The notes beneath the pieces are model-generated. The model saw nothing but the letters and a program-made list of their open reading frames with translations, had not been told where the DNA came from and ran no database searches. A DNA stretch of 64,000 nt from contig NZ_SMAR01000002.1 of the NCBI RefSeq assembly GCF_004342225.1, positions 216,361 to 280,360 on the forward strand, in the 5' to 3' direction. The position numbers and the translations under genes were made by a program. This DNA comes from Martelella mediterranea. GTDB taxonomy: Bacteria > Pseudomonadota > Alphaproteobacteria > Rhizobiales > Rhizobiaceae. Positions 10,787-20,813 of the stretch are shown here, in pieces (the stretch's first letter is position 1; each line of letters begins with the position of its first letter).

Positions 10787-11643
10787 CCGTTTGCCTCCAG
10801 GTCCGCGATGATTTCTGCCCTGAGGGCGTCATCCACCACGGGCTTTTTTCCAAACCATTTTTCAAAGCCGGGCACGGCCTGATGCAACAGCATACCGAGG
10901 CCTTCTGCCGTTTTGAAACCCTGTTCCTTCGCCTGTTTGAGGATCGATGTTTCAAGCGGAACATAGACAATATCCGCCACCAGACTGCCGGTCTTCATCG
11001 CGCTGAAATCAAATTCAGGCACCGGCGATCCTTTCATGCCCAGCGAGGTTGTGTTGACGAAAAGCCCAGCCCCTTCAAGCCCCCCGGCAAGCCCGTCCAT
11101 TTTGTGCGCCGAAACACCTTCGCCAAACCAGCTGGCCAGTTCTTCAGCTTTCCCGATCGTGCGATTGAGAATGCAAATCTCCGCGATCCCACGATTTTTA
11201 AGCGCCAGAACAATCGAACGAGCACCACCACCGGCGCCCAGAACTACTGCTTTTTCCACCTTGTCCCAGCCGGGATGTGAGGCATCGAGATTGCCGGTGA
11301 AGCCAATCCCGTCTGTATTGCTGGCATAAATCAGCCCGTCTTCAACCCACAGTGTGTTGGCAGCGCCCAGCGCTTTGGCAAGCTCATCGGGCCGGTCTGC
11401 CAGTTCAAACGCGGCTGCCTTGTTCGGCATGGTGACATTTCCACCGATAAAGCCTGCCGCACCGGAGCGAAGATCGTCCATAAAGGCCGGCATGTCTTCA
11501 GGAGCAACATCCTTGCGCACATATTCGCCAGACAAACCATAGGCCTTCAGCCAATAGCAATGGACCATCGGAGAGCGGGAATGGGAAACCGGATGGCCGA
11601 TAATGCAGGCGCGGCGTTTGTTCGTTTCACGTGGAACATTCAT
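10783..11643 (-). CDS. aroE: Shikimate dehydrogenase (NADP+)
   Basis: Reduces 3-dehydroshikimate to shikimate in the aromatic amino-acid pathway. The 286 residues show the substrate motif GHPVSHSRSPMVH (residues 16-28), the catalytic-lysine block NVTMPNKAA, the NADP loop GAGGGARSIVLAL, NTTSLGMKG and the C-terminal GLGMLLHQAVPGFEKWFG. The first codons (N-V-P-R-E-T) lie on a near-perfect parS palindrome at 11633-11648, so the N-terminal sequence may be shaped by ParB binding. Coupled by 4-bp overlaps to maf and coaE. Confidence 0.96.
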   Translation of the reverse strand: MNVPRETNKRRACIIGHPVSHSRSPMVHCYWLKAYGLSGEYVRKDVAPEDMPAFMDDLRSGAAGFIGGNVTMPNKAAAFELADRPDELAKALGAANTLWVEDGLIYASNTDGIGFTGNLDASHPGWDKVEKAVVLGAGGGARSIVLALKNRGIAEICILNRTIGKAEELASWFGEGVSAHKMDGLAGGLEGAGLFVNTTSLGMKGSPVPEFDFSAMKTGSLVADIVYVPLETSILKQAKEQGFKTAEGLGMLLHQAVPGFEKWFGKKPVVDDALRAEIIADLEANG

Positions 11644-11648
11644 GGTCT
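11633..11648. promoter_or_regulatory. Candidate parS site (two mismatches)
   Basis: CGTTTCACGTGGAACA against the consensus TGTTTCACGTGAAACA, with mismatches at positions 1 and 12. It spans the aroE start codon, about 1.6 kb from the origin region. Confidence 0.55.
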
Positions 11649-12284
11649 CACTCCCAAAGTTCTGAGCGCTGACAGAAGCGAAAGCATCGGCATGCCCAGT
11701 ATGGTGAAATAGTCACCTTCGATTTTCGAGAACAGCTGAACCCCTAAACCTTCGAGCTGATAAACACCGGATGAAAAAAGTGCTTCATCAGAAATGCGGG
11801 AGAGATAAGCCTCAATCTCCGGCTCACTGAGTGTCCGCATGGTCAGCTTTGCGGTCTGGCAATCTTCAAAAAGCACCACATCATCGCGGGCGATGGCAAA
11901 AGCGCTGTGGAGATAATGGGTCTTGCCGGACAAACGTGAAAGATGCGCTTTGGCTTCGTGCCGGCTTTCCGGCTTTGAATAGGCGGCCCCTTCAAATGCC
12001 ATGACCTGATCACCGCCGATGACATAAACACCGGGAATACGGTTTGCTACATCCAGCGCCTTCGCTCTCGACAAAAGCCCGGCCAGAAATTCCGGTGAAG
12101 CGCCGGTTTTCACATAAGGCGTTTCAACCGCCCGCTCATCGACATGCGGTCGAATGCTGGAAAAATCGAGCCTGGCATTGTTCAACAGTGCACGCCGTGA
12201 CGGGCTGGTCGATGCCAGAATAAGCTGGGCCGGCGCTCTGACATTATCCTGCATCCCATCCTCCTTGATGCGGCGGGGTTTCAA
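11640..12284 (-). CDS. maf: Maf-family nucleotide pyrophosphatase
   Basis: House-cleaning pyrophosphatase of the Maf/YhdE/YceF group, which hydrolyses dTTP/UTP or modified nucleotides. The 214-residue ORF holds LILASTSPSRRALL near residue 20, ETPYVKTGA, and the catalytic VIGGDQVMAFEG block. The LSGKTHYLHSAFAIAR segment is typical of the alphaproteobacterial YceF-like branch. The first ten residues (MKPRRIKEDG) precede a second Met at 12254 that fits homologues better; I could not decide between them. Downstream it overlaps aroE by 4 bp. Confidence 0.92.
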   Translation of the reverse strand: MKPRRIKEDGMQDNVRAPAQLILASTSPSRRALLNNARLDFSSIRPHVDERAVETPYVKTGASPEFLAGLLSRAKALDVANRIPGVYVIGGDQVMAFEGAAYSKPESRHEAKAHLSRLSGKTHYLHSAFAIARDDVVLFEDCQTAKLTMRTLSEPEIEAYLSRISDEALFSSGVYQLEGLGVQLFSKIEGDYFTILGMPMLSLLSALRTLGVRP

Positions 12285-12293
12285 GTCACCTGA

Positions 12294-13112
12294 TTACTTG
12301 ACGTGATATTTAAGGGCAAGGATCGCGGCGGCGGTTTCCTCAATCGAACGCCGCGTGACATCAATCACCGGCCAGTCATTCTGTACTGCCAGCGCGCGGG
12401 CATATTTCAGTTCCTCGGCTATTGAGGCGCGGTCGATATACTCATTCTTCCCCTCATCCGCACCGCTGCCAAACTCGCGAAACGCGCGAACCTGAGAAAT
12501 TCTGGCAGGTGAGGCGATCAGGCAGACGATCAACGGCTTCTCCGAACGGTATAAACTTTCCGGTAAAGGCGTTCCCGGCACAATTGGAATATTGGCGGTT
12601 TTGATCCCACGATTGGCAAGGTAAACGCTGGTGGGGCTTTTGGATGTGCGGCTGATGCCAATGATAACAACATCGGCCTCATCGTAGCTCTCCGGCATCT
12701 GGCCGTCATCATGTTCCATGGTGAAATTCAGAGCTTCAATACGCGCGAAATAGTCTTCATCCAGGCTGTGCTGCGCACCAACCCGCCGGCGCGACGTCGT
12801 GCCAAGATAGGTCTGGAAAAGTCCAACCACCGGCTCCAGTACATTCACGCACGGTACATCCATGTCGCGGCACATCTCATCAATGAGCGCACCAAGCTCT
12901 TCGTTCACGACGGTGTAAAGCACGATACCTGGTGCCTCGTCGATCGCGCGCAACACTGAAAGCAGCTGTTTGCGGTTCCGGATCAGCGGATAGACGTGCT
13001 CAATCGGCTCATAACCGCCAAACTGCGCCGCCGCTGCACGTCCGGCAGAAATCAGTGTTTCCCCCGTCGAATCAGAGATCATATGCAGGTGAAAGAAGTT
13101 TTTGCGGTTTCC
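12294..13112 (-). CDS. ppsR: Pyruvate,phosphate/water dikinase regulatory protein (kinase-pyrophosphorylase)
   Basis: DUF299-family bifunctional kinase/pyrophosphorylase that inactivates and reactivates PEP synthase or pyruvate phosphate dikinase, depending on species. Visible blocks are [16 protein letters not shown] at the start, the P-loop-like [18 protein letters not shown] and the C-terminal [16 protein letters not shown] place the start at the GTG at 13112. It has AGGAGG 11 nt upstream and begins two or three residues before the conserved FHLH block. The frame stays open to an ATG at 13238, but the 42 extra codons match nothing in the family and run into DnaA boxes. First gene of the dnaQ-coaE-aroE-maf operon. 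Confidence 0.93.
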   Translation of the reverse strand, partial: GNRKNFFHLHMISDSTGETLISAGRAAAAQFGGYEPIEHVYPLIRNRKQLLSVLRAIDEAPGIVLYTVVNEELGALIDEMCRDMDVPCVNVLEPVVGLFQTYLGTTSRRRVGAQHSLDEDYFARIEALNFTMEHDDGQMPESYDEADVVIIGISRTSKSPTSVYLANRGIKTANIPIVPGTPLPESLYRSEKPLIVCLIASPARISQVRAFREFGSGADEGKNEYIDRASIAEELKYARALAVQNDWPVIDVTRRSIEETAAAILALKYHVK

Positions 13113-13524
13113 CACGATATTCTTTGCCTCCTGTGCATAAAGCTGGATAGCCGGGCGGCAAAACGAGACCATCCAATGAGCCTGTGTATAGGTCACCGGT
13201 TTATCCACAATCCCATTTTCGTGGAAGCGCATGAACAAGATTTGTGGACAGTGGGGATAAGTACTACCGTTTCAGACCTTGTGAGAGGGTTTTCCACAGC
13301 TTGAACAGCCGCGTCTGCGATGGCAATTATCTGAATCAAAACTGCTTTTCCCACTTTTCCATAAAACCAGCAATCCGGTTCAGATCCAAGACTGCATTCA
13401 GGAGTCGAAAACGGGGAAAAGACTCACAAACATGGAAGAGCCTTTAATCCTTGATCCTCACAGACTCTAAGAAATAAAAGGAATCCAACAATCAACAGAT
13501 TCATTATTTGGGAAGGCTGGGGAT
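13113..13524. other. oriC: Chromosomal replication origin (oriC) between ppsR and hemE
   Basis: A 412-bp gap next to hemE, the place of the origin in Caulobacter and Sinorhizobium. It contains a perfect DnaA box TTATCCACA at 13201-13209, one-mismatch boxes at 13132-13140 (TGTGCATAA), 13252-13260 (TGGGGATAA) and 13290-13298 (TTTTCCACA), and weaker ones at 13183-13191, 13243-13251 and 13355-13363. An AT-rich stretch at about 13435-13510 could be the unwinding element. No CtrA-type TTAA-N7-TTAA site was found. Neighbouring genes diverge from it, and parS sites with parAB lie a few kb away. Confidence 0.85.
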
Positions 13525-14547
13525 ATGCAAAAACGAAAGCTCATGCGGGTTCTCGAAGGTGAGACCGTATCTCCGCCACCGATCTGGCTGATGCGTCAGG
13601 CCGGGCGATATCTGCCCGAATATCGCGCTGTCCGGGAAAAGGCAGGGGGATTTCTAAATCTCTGCTATACACCGGATCTTGCAACAGAAGTGACGCTGCA
13701 ACCGATACGCCGTTATCGCTTTGATGCAGCCATCCTGTTTTCCGATATTCTCATCCTTCCGGATGCGCTGAAACGTGGTGTTCGCTTTGAAAAAGGCGAA
13801 GGGCCACGAATGGAGCCTATATCAGCCTCAGAAATTGAGGCTCTTGCTGATAAACCTGTCACTGAGACGCTAAAACCGGTGCTGGAGGCGATCCAGCGCA
13901 TCCGTGAAGCTCTGCCCCGTGAAACGACACTGATCGGCTTCTGCGGCGCTCCGTGGACGGTTGCCACCTATATGATTGCTGGCCGCGGAACGCCGGATCA
14001 GGCACCAGCTCGCCTTTTTGCCTATCGCTACAGGAAAGAATTCCTAATTCTTCTTGATATCCTTGCTGACCTTTCCGCTGAATATCTGATCAGGCAGCTC
14101 GAAGCTGGCGCCGACACGGTTCAGATCTTTGACAGCTGGGCTGGCATCCTGGGCGAACAGGACTTTTACGATTTTGCTGCAAAACCTGTTGCACGGATCA
14201 TTGAAAGGGTTCGTACGGTGCGGCCTGATGCGAAAGTGATTGCCTTTGCCAAAGGTGCCGGGTTGCAGCTTAAAACCTATCGTCAGATTACCAAAGCTGA
14301 TGCCATTGGCCTCGACTGGACCGTTCCGCTTGAATTTGCTTCAGAGCTTCAGAAAGATGGGGCAGTGCAGGGCAATCTGGATCCTTTATCTGTTGTGGCC
14401 GGTGGTACGGCAATGCGCGACCGTGCGCAGGCAATCCTTGATGTGTTAGGAAACGGGCCGTTGATTTTCAATCTGGGCCATGGAATTACACCAGAGGCTG
14501 ACCCCGAACATGTAACGGATCTGGTTAACACCGTTCGTGGGGGGTAA
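13525..14547 (+). CDS. hemE: Uroporphyrinogen decarboxylase
   Basis: Decarboxylates the four acetate side chains of uroporphyrinogen III to give coproporphyrinogen III in haem synthesis. The 340 residues include the family signature [17 protein letters not shown] at 18-34, the [14 protein letters not shown] segment carrying the catalytic Asp, [13 protein letters not shown] and GLDWTVPL. It is the first gene clockwise of the origin, with hemJ 12 bp downstream. Start ATG 13525 with a GGAAGG-type site. Confidence 0.97.
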   Translation: MQKRKLMRVLEGETVSPPPIWLMRQAGRYLPEYRAVREKAGGFLNLCYTPDLATEVTLQPIRRYRFDAAILFSDILILPDALKRGVRFEKGEGPRMEPISASEIEALADKPVTETLKPVLEAIQRIREALPRETTLIGFCGAPWTVATYMIAGRGTPDQAPARLFAYRYRKEFLILLDILADLSAEYLIRQLEAGADTVQIFDSWAGILGEQDFYDFAAKPVARIIERVRTVRPDAKVIAFAKGAGLQLKTYRQITKADAIGLDWTVPLEFASELQKDGAVQGNLDPLSVVAGGTAMRDRAQAILDVLGNGPLIFNLGHGITPEADPEHVTDLVNTVRGG

Positions 14548-14559
14548 CGGGAGGAATGC

Positions 14560-15102
14560 GTGAATAAAAACAATGAGATATCAGAGAATGCGGGCAAGAA
14601 GTCATCAAGCCGCGCTTTAACGGCGCTTCTGATCTTCCTGTTTATCTGTCTCGGGCTTTTCGCTTTTGACAGACCGAACTTTTATCTCTGGGCCAAGGCG
14701 ATCCATGTGATGGCTGTTATCGCCTGGATGGCCGGCATGTTTTATATGCCGCGCCTGTTTGTTTATCATGCTGACAGTGAACCGGGATCTGAAAAATCGG
14801 AAACATTCAAGGTTATGGAAACGCGGTTGATGAAGGTGATCATGAACCCGGCCATGATCCTGACCTGGATTTTCGGCCTCTATCTTGTCTTTGACGGTGG
14901 CTGGCTTGCAGATGGTTGGTTGCACGTGAAACTTCTGGCCATAGTGCTGATGTCTGGCGTGCATGGTTACTACAGCAAGGCCATCAAGGATTTCGCCCGG
15001 GATGGTCGTAAAACCACAGCCCGGCACTGGCGCATCGTGAATGAAATCCCGACGGTTTTAATGATTATCGCGGTGATTATGGTGATCCTGAAGCCATTTT
15101 GA
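14560..15102 (+). CDS. hemJ: Protoporphyrinogen IX oxidase HemJ
   Basis: Membrane haem-b protein that oxidises protoporphyrinogen IX, replacing HemG/HemY in most alphaproteobacteria. The 180-residue protein has four hydrophobic helices. The second and third carry KAIHVMAVIAWMAGMFYMPR with the haem-ligand histidine and the next conserved LFVYH; KLLAIVLMSGVHGYY follows. The start is the GTG at 14560 with GGGAGG nearby (the ATG 4 nt upstream is stopped at once). It follows hemE by 12 bp, so the last common haem steps form one unit. Confidence 0.93.
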   Translation: MNKNNEISENAGKKSSSRALTALLIFLFICLGLFAFDRPNFYLWAKAIHVMAVIAWMAGMFYMPRLFVYHADSEPGSEKSETFKVMETRLMKVIMNPAMILTWIFGLYLVFDGGWLADGWLHVKLLAIVLMSGVHGYYSKAIKDFARDGRKTTARHWRIVNEIPTVLMIIAVIMVILKPF

Positions 15103-15307
15103 TGACTAAAGAAAAGGCTTGTGATCTTCTTTTCTTGACGTAAATGTGCGGTTTGCTCTTGTATTGCGCGCAGCAAATCAGTATCGTTGCACCAACTCAT
15201 CCAAAAAGGCATTGCGTAGCATACCCCTGAGCCATTCGATCTGGCCCTGCTCTATCCCCGCAAGCTGCCTCGATCCCACCTTTATCAAAATGACGGTTTT
15301 TTCCTTC
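15103..15307. other. rho upstream leader
   Basis: A 205-bp region between hemJ and the chosen rho start. The frame is open through much of it, but the codons do not resemble Rho. rho genes are commonly autoregulated through such leaders in other bacteria. I saw no clear hairpin. Confidence 0.4.
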
Positions 15308-16573
15308 ATGTCTCAAATGAAGCTTCAGGAACTGAAAAACAAAACGCCAACCGATCTTCTCGCATTTGCGGAGTCGCTCGAAGTGGAAGGTGCTAGCACG
15401 CTGCGCAAGCAGGAGCTGATGTTCGCCATCCTCAAGGTTCTTGCGACACAAGACGTGGAGATTATCGGAGAGGGCGTTGTTGAGGTTCTGCAGGACGGTT
15501 TCGGCTTCCTGCGTTCTGCCAATGCCAATTATCTGCCTGGACCCGATGATATTTATATCTCGCCCTCACAGATACGCCGGTTTGCTCTGAAAACCGGTGA
15601 TACGGTTGAAGGCCCGATCCGTGGCCCCAAGGAAGGCGAACGCTATTTCGCACTTCTGAAGGTCAATACGATCAATTCCGACGACCCGGAAAAAATCCGG
15701 CATAAGGTTCACTTTGATAATCTTACGCCGCTTTATCCGGATGAACGCTTCAACATGGAGCTGGAAAATCCGACAACAAAAGATCTGTCATCGCGTGTGA
15801 TCGATCTCGTTGCACCGCTTGGTAAAGGCCAGCGCGGTTTGATTGTTGCGCCGCCACGTACCGGTAAAACGGTTCTGCTGCAGAATATCGCGCATTCGAT
15901 CACTGCCAATCATCCGGAATGTTTCCTCATCGTTCTTCTGATTGACGAACGCCCGGAAGAAGTGACCGATATGCAGCGCTCAGTGAAGGGTGAAGTGGTT
16001 TCCTCCACCTTTGACGAACCAGCAGCGCGCCATGTTCAGGTTGCTGAAATGGTGATTGAGAAGGCAAAACGGCTGGTCGAACACGGCCGCGATGTTGTTA
16101 TTCTTCTTGACTCGATTACCCGCCTTGGTCGCGCCTACAATACCGTTGTTCCGTCTTCCGGTAAGGTTCTGACAGGTGGTGTCGATGCCAATGCGTTGCA
16201 GCGACCGAAGCGGTTCTTTGGTGCTGCCCGTAACATTGAAGAGGGCGGTTCGCTGACAATCATTGCAACTGCACTGATCGATACCGGCAGCCGCATGGAC
16301 GAAGTGATCTTTGAAGAGTTCAAGGGCACGGGTAACTCCGAGATCGTTCTTGACCGCAAGGTCGCTGACAAGCGTATCTTCCCGGCAATGGATATTCTGA
16401 AATCCGGAACCCGTAAGGAAGATCTTCTTGTGCCGCGTCAGGATCTGCAGAAGATCTTCGTTCTGCGCCGTATTCTGGCACCGATGGGCACGACGGACGG
16501 TATTGAATTCCTTATCGACAAGCTGAAACAGACAAAGACAAATGGTGAGTTCTTCGAAACGATGAATACCTGA
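15308..16573 (+). CDS. rho: Transcription termination factor Rho
   Basis: Hexameric RNA helicase that terminates transcription. The 421-residue product starts with the Rho N-terminal helical domain ([20 protein letters not shown]), an RNA-binding OSB domain ([12 protein letters not shown], then [18 protein letters not shown]), Walker A PPRTGKT near residue 180, the [10 protein letters not shown] loop and the [13 protein letters not shown] motif. Start ATG 15308 gives the standard length. The frame extends to 15146, but those 54 codons are not Rho-like. A terminator hairpin follows at 16606-16641. Confidence 0.98.
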   Translation: MSQMKLQELKNKTPTDLLAFAESLEVEGASTLRKQELMFAILKVLATQDVEIIGEGVVEVLQDGFGFLRSANANYLPGPDDIYISPSQIRRFALKTGDTVEGPIRGPKEGERYFALLKVNTINSDDPEKIRHKVHFDNLTPLYPDERFNMELENPTTKDLSSRVIDLVAPLGKGQRGLIVAPPRTGKTVLLQNIAHSITANHPECFLIVLLIDERPEEVTDMQRSVKGEVVSSTFDEPAARHVQVAEMVIEKAKRLVEHGRDVVILLDSITRLGRAYNTVVPSSGKVLTGGVDANALQRPKRFFGAARNIEEGGSLTIIATALIDTGSRMDEVIFEEFKGTGNSEIVLDRKVADKRIFPAMDILKSGTRKEDLLVPRQDLQKIFVLRRILAPMGTTDGIEFLIDKLKQTKTNGEFFETMNT

Positions 16574-16605
16574 TCATCATTGATGTCTGAGTTTTTATGC
16601 GAAGA

Positions 16606-16641
16606 GAAAAGCGGTGTGGCGGAAAACGCCCGCCGCTTTTC
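16606..16641 (+). terminator. Terminator after rho
   Basis: GAAAAGCGG (16606-16614) pairs with CCGCTTTTC (16633-16641), followed by TTTTA on the plus strand. The inner part, with TGGCG/CGCC, lengthens the stem. Confidence 0.75.
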
Positions 16642-16715
16642 TTTTATGCAGGTTTCGATAAAACGCGGTTGTGTGTTCCTCTCTGGGACCGGCAACTGAA
16701 AAAGGCATAAAATCT

Positions 16716-18044
16716 ATGCAGGACAGCGATACAATCTATGCACTTTCAAGCGGCGCGCTGCCATCCGGTGTTGCAGTTGTCAGGATATCGGGCGATCAGG
16801 CACGCTCAATCTGTGAGGCAGTCGCCGGTAGCGTGCCAACGCCGCGGCAGACAAAACTGATGACCCTTCGCGCGGCGGAAGGTGGCGAAATAGATCAATC
16901 GCTTGTTCTGTTTTTTGCCGCACCGGCATCTTTTACCGGAGAGGATTGTATTGAATTTCATCTTCATGGTGGCCGGGCAACCGTTCAGGCCATGCTGGAT
17001 TGCCTTTCAAAGTTTAAAAACACCCGCCATGCCGAGGCTGGTGAGTTTACTCGGCGCGCTTTCGAGAACGGTAAGCTTGATCTTGTCGAGGCTGAGGGCC
17101 TTTCTGATATAATCTCAGCCGAGACGGAGATGCAGAGACGGCTGGCGATTGAACAAGCCTCAGGCCATCTCTCCAGCCTTTATGAAGGCTGGTCTGAAAC
17201 TTTGACCCATGCGCGCGCGATGATTGAGGCAGAACTCGATTTTTCCGATGAGGACGACATACCAGGCTCCGTTTCGCGAACGATCTGGCAAAGTGTTGAG
17301 AAAACCGCTTCTGAGCTGCGACAACACCTTGAAGGCAGTCGCATGGGAGAAATCATTCGTGATGGTTACCGGATTGTTATCGCCGGTCCGCCAAATGCCG
17401 GAAAATCCAGTCTTATGAATGCTTTGGCGCGCCGTGATATTGCCATTGTCACGGAGATCGCCGGTACGACCCGCGATGTTATTGAAGTCAATCTCGATGT
17501 GAATGGTTTTGCCGTCCGGCTTTATGATACTGCTGGTTTGCGCGAGACGCTGGATGCGGTGGAACGGGAGGGCGTCCGGCGCGCCCGAGCACTGTTCGAG
17601 AATGCTGATCTCATTCTATTGCTTTCCGATATTGATGCTGGCTCCAGTGAAGAAGAACGTCTTCCAGATGGTGTCGATTGTCTTAGGATCGGGACGAAGC
17701 TTGATCGTGTTATCCGTAGTGAGGATCATGAGCATAGCTATGATCTTCTGATTTCAGCGACAACAGGGGAGGGGATTGAAACCCTCATCAATGCGATTGG
17801 CGAACGTCTGTCCTCCCGTTTTTCAGCGGCTTCAATGTCACTTCCAACGCGCGAACGGCAGGTGAATTATCTGCGTGAAGCGTTGCGATCGCTCGAGGAA
17901 GCACTTGCCATGAAAGATGTTTCCCCGGAAATCCCGGCGGAAGCGTTGCGAAACGCGGCTCAGGCTTTGGGGCGGATTACAGGACATGTTGATGTCGAGG
18001 ATTTGCTGGATGTCATCTTTTCGGCATTCTGCGTCGGTAAGTAA
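16716..18044 (+). CDS. mnmE: tRNA uridine-5-carboxymethylaminomethyl synthesis GTPase MnmE
   Basis: With MnmG it installs the cmnm5 group on U34 of certain tRNAs. The 442-residue protein has the N-terminal formyl-THF-binding domain (TIYALSSGALPSGVAVVRIS), the G domain with GPPNAGKSSLMNAL, IAGTTRDVIE, DTAGLRE and GTKLD, and ends in the invariant FCVGK. The ATG at 16716 fits the family start (QDSDTIYALSSG); the frame runs 15 codons further up without homologous sequence. Followed by mnmG after 131 bp that carry a perfect parS site. Confidence 0.97.
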   Translation: MQDSDTIYALSSGALPSGVAVVRISGDQARSICEAVAGSVPTPRQTKLMTLRAAEGGEIDQSLVLFFAAPASFTGEDCIEFHLHGGRATVQAMLDCLSKFKNTRHAEAGEFTRRAFENGKLDLVEAEGLSDIISAETEMQRRLAIEQASGHLSSLYEGWSETLTHARAMIEAELDFSDEDDIPGSVSRTIWQSVEKTASELRQHLEGSRMGEIIRDGYRIVIAGPPNAGKSSLMNALARRDIAIVTEIAGTTRDVIEVNLDVNGFAVRLYDTAGLRETLDAVEREGVRRARALFENADLILLLSDIDAGSSEEERLPDGVDCLRIGTKLDRVIRSEDHEHSYDLLISATTGEGIETLINAIGERLSSRFSAASMSLPTRERQVNYLREALRSLEEALAMKDVSPEIPAEALRNAAQALGRITGHVDVEDLLDVIFSAFCVGK

Positions 18045-18063
18045 TTCAAATAAGCCTCAACAG

Positions 18064-18079
18064 TGTTTCACGTGAAACA
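18064..18079. promoter_or_regulatory. parS: Perfect parS site
   Basis: TGTTTCACGTGAAACA, the complete 16-bp ParB-binding palindrome, in the gap between mnmE and mnmG and about 2.7 kb from parA. This is a common parS position in alphaproteobacteria. Confidence 0.95.
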
Positions 18080-18175
18080 AACTTGACTTCACCCTGACAA
18101 GACGGCAAAACCAGAGCCAACAGGACAGATGGCTCCAGGCGGTTGCCCGTAGAGCCTGAGAACCGGAGCAATTTC

Positions 18176-20035
18176 ATGTCTTATCAGTATGATGTCATCG
18201 TCATTGGCGGTGGCCATGCCGGTTGTGAAGCAGCAAGTATGGCGGCCCGTGCCGGCGCCAGAACAGCGCTTATCACGCACAGCGCAGATAAAATTGGCGT
18301 TATGTCATGCAATCCCGCCATTGGTGGTCTGGGGAAGGGGCATCTTGTGCGCGAGATTGATGCCCTGGACGGCCTGATGGGTCGCGTTGCTGATGCCGCG
18401 GCCATCCAGTATCGGATGCTGAACCGGCGCAAAGGTCCGGCTGTCCGGGGGCCACGCAGCCAGGCAGACCGCAAGCTCTATCGACAAGCGATGCAGATTG
18501 CCCTTCGAGAGACAGAAAATCTCGATATCATCGAAGGTGATGTTTTTGACCTGGAAACAGACCAGGGATGCGTATCAGCTGTTGTGACCAAAGATGGGCG
18601 CAGGTTTTCCTGTGGTGCCGCTGTATTGACGACCGGGACTTTCTTGCGCGGGCTTATTCATATCGGAAACCGAAAGATACCAGCTGGCCGGGTGGGCGAA
18701 GAACCATCAGTCGGCTTATCCGGCTCGCTTGACCGCCTTGGTCTCGCTCTTGGACGGCTCAAGACAGGCACACCCGCGCGCCTCGATTCTTCAACCATCG
18801 ACTGGGCTTCCCTCGACCGGCAATCTGCCGATGCCGATCCTGTACCATTTTCTTTTATGACAGACAGGATCGTCAATCCTCAGATTGACTGTGGTATTAC
18901 CCGAACCACACCGGAAGCTCATCAGATCATTCGCGATAATATTGGTTTATCTGCAATGTATTCGGGACAGATTGAGGGAGTAGGGCCTCGCTATTGTCCT
19001 TCGATTGAAGATAAGATCATGCGTTTCGGCGATCGTGACGGGCATCAGATTTTTCTCGAACCTGAAGGTCTCGACGACAATACCGTCTACCCGAACGGGA
19101 TTTCGACGTCTTTGCCGGAGGAAGTTCAGAAAGCCTTCATTCATGCTATCCCCGGGCTTGAGAAAGTTCGTATTCTTCAGCCAGGTTATGCAATCGAATA
19201 TGATCATATCGATCCGCGAGAATTAACCGGTGGGCTGGAAGTGAAGAAGCTTTCCGGGCTTTTTATGGCAGGGCAGATCAATGGCACCACCGGCTATGAA
19301 GAAGCAGGGGCGCAGGGACTTGTTGCCGGCCTGAATGCCGCGCGACTGGCAGGAAACTCAGAACCTGTAATTTTTTCACGCACGGATTCCTACATTGGCG
19401 TAATGATTGATGACCTGACGACCCGTGGTGTTGCCGAGCCATATCGCATGTTCACGTCTCGCGCGGAATATCGTCTGACATTGCGCGCCGATAATGCGGA
19501 CCAGCGTCTGACGCCAATGGCTATCGCTCTGGGCGTTGCTTCTGCTGAGCGGCGTCAGAGGTTTGAAGCTTTTTCTGATGCCCTGGATATCGCCCGACAA
19601 GAACTGAAAGAAAAGTCTCTGACGCCAAACGAGGCTGCGAAGTTCGGATTGAAATTGAATCAGGACGGTCAGCGCCGGACGGCCTATGACCTGCTTTCCT
19701 ATCCGGATCAATCCGTGGAGACGATGTCGGCAATCTGGCCGGAACTTTGGGATCATGACCCTCAAGTCATAAAGGCCGTTGAGATCGAAGCTGCTTATGC
19801 CGTTTATCTTGACCGTCAGGCTTCCGATATTGCACAGATGCAGAAAGACGAGAGCCGCCTGATCCCTGACAATTTTGATTATGCGTCGCTCGCTGGATTA
19901 TCGAATGAGCTTAAGGGTAAGCTTGAAAAGGCACGACCAGCCACAATTGCTCAGGCCAGTCGCGTTGATGGTATGACACCTGCAGCAATTTCATTGCTGC
20001 TTGTCCGCCTCAAAATGGCTGGAATGGCAGCCTGA
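18176..20035 (+). CDS. mnmG: tRNA uridine-5-carboxymethylaminomethyl synthesis enzyme MnmG
   Basis: FAD- and NADH-dependent partner of MnmE in wobble-uridine modification. The 619-residue protein has the FAD loop [19 protein letters not shown] at residues 7-25, the family blocks [20 protein letters not shown] and [24 protein letters not shown], and [17 protein letters not shown]. Start ATG 18176 with GGAG upstream; 11 more codons are open but not family-like. It is followed by rsmG after 39 bp, the standard order. Confidence 0.97.
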   Translation: MSYQYDVIVIGGGHAGCEAASMAARAGARTALITHSADKIGVMSCNPAIGGLGKGHLVREIDALDGLMGRVADAAAIQYRMLNRRKGPAVRGPRSQADRKLYRQAMQIALRETENLDIIEGDVFDLETDQGCVSAVVTKDGRRFSCGAAVLTTGTFLRGLIHIGNRKIPAGRVGEEPSVGLSGSLDRLGLALGRLKTGTPARLDSSTIDWASLDRQSADADPVPFSFMTDRIVNPQIDCGITRTTPEAHQIIRDNIGLSAMYSGQIEGVGPRYCPSIEDKIMRFGDRDGHQIFLEPEGLDDNTVYPNGISTSLPEEVQKAFIHAIPGLEKVRILQPGYAIEYDHIDPRELTGGLEVKKLSGLFMAGQINGTTGYEEAGAQGLVAGLNAARLAGNSEPVIFSRTDSYIGVMIDDLTTRGVAEPYRMFTSRAEYRLTLRADNADQRLTPMAIALGVASAERRQRFEAFSDALDIARQELKEKSLTPNEAAKFGLKLNQDGQRRTAYDLLSYPDQSVETMSAIWPELWDHDPQVIKAVEIEAAYAVYLDRQASDIAQMQKDESRLIPDNFDYASLAGLSNELKGKLEKARPATIAQASRVDGMTPAAISLLLVRLKMAGMAA

Positions 20036-20074
20036 CAGGCTTTCGTGGATTGGCAATAACCAGTAGGGCAGCAC

Positions 20075-20698
20075 ATGAAAATTAACGGGCAGAACGTTTC
20101 ACGTGAAACACAGGACCGTCTTGAGCGATTTGCCGACCACTTCGACAAGTGGGCCCGGTCCATTAATCTTGTGGCTCCCTCGACACGTCAGAAACTCTGG
20201 GACCGCCATATCGCTGACAGCGCACAGCTGTTTCAGATGGCACCGGAACCCAAAACCTGGATTGATATCGGAAGTGGCGGTGGATTCCCCGGCGTGATTA
20301 CCGCGATTTTTCTCGCTGAAACAGACAGCGGTTGGGTGCATCTTGTGGAAAGCAATAACAAGAAAGCTTCGTTCCTGCGTTCGGCTATTCGTGAAACCGG
20401 TGCGCGTGCCTCAGTCCATGCAATCCGCGCTGAAACCGCTCCTGAGGTTATTGCGCAAGCTGACGCTATGTCGGCCCGCGCTCTTGCCAGTCTCGATCTC
20501 CTGCTTGGGTTTGCAGAGCCCTGGTTCGCCAAAGATAGCAATTTCCGTGCATATTTCCACAAAGGCCGGGATTACCAGCGTGAAATCGACGAAGCGCGTG
20601 GTCAGTGGCAATTTGATCTGGTAAAACACGCAAGCAAGGTGGAGCAGGGCGCTGTAATGCTTGAAATTGCCCACCTTGCGCGTGTTTCAGCCGGTTGA
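20075..20698 (+). CDS. rsmG: 16S rRNA (guanine(527)-N(7))-methyltransferase
   Basis: Methylates G527 of 16S rRNA with SAM. The 207-residue protein carries the helical start [17 protein letters not shown], the [12 protein letters not shown] motif, the SAM loop [13 protein letters not shown] and [10 protein letters not shown]. Codons 8-12 (V-S-R-E-T) lie over a parS palindrome (20095-20110), which explains their fixed DNA sequence. The last codons precede parA by 115 bp. Confidence 0.96.
   Translation: MKINGQNVSRETQDRLERFADHFDKWARSINLVAPSTRQKLWDRHIADSAQLFQMAPEPKTWIDIGSGGGFPGVITAIFLAETDSGWVHLVESNNKKASFLRSAIRETGARASVHAIRAETAPEVIAQADAMSARALASLDLLLGFAEPWFAKDSNFRAYFHKGRDYQREIDEARGQWQFDLVKHASKVEQGAVMLEIAHLARVSAG
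20095..20110. promoter_or_regulatory. parS: parS site inside the start of rsmG
   Basis: CGTTTCACGTGAAACA, one mismatch (first base) from the consensus. Located within rsmG codons 7-12, about 0.7 kb from parA. Confidence 0.92.
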
Positions 20699-20813
20699 AC
20701 GATCAGAAACACTTCCCGTTCCCGGCCAGAAGATTATCGATGGTTGCTTTTTGCGCATCGGCTTGAGTGCTAAGAAAACTGGCCGAAGATGCGCCAATAG
20801 GGCGGATTTAAGC

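Noticed and set aside
14918..14933. parS-like word GGTTGCACGTGAAACT in hemJ
   Set aside because: Three mismatches from the 16-bp consensus, so not distinguishable from chance in a coding region.
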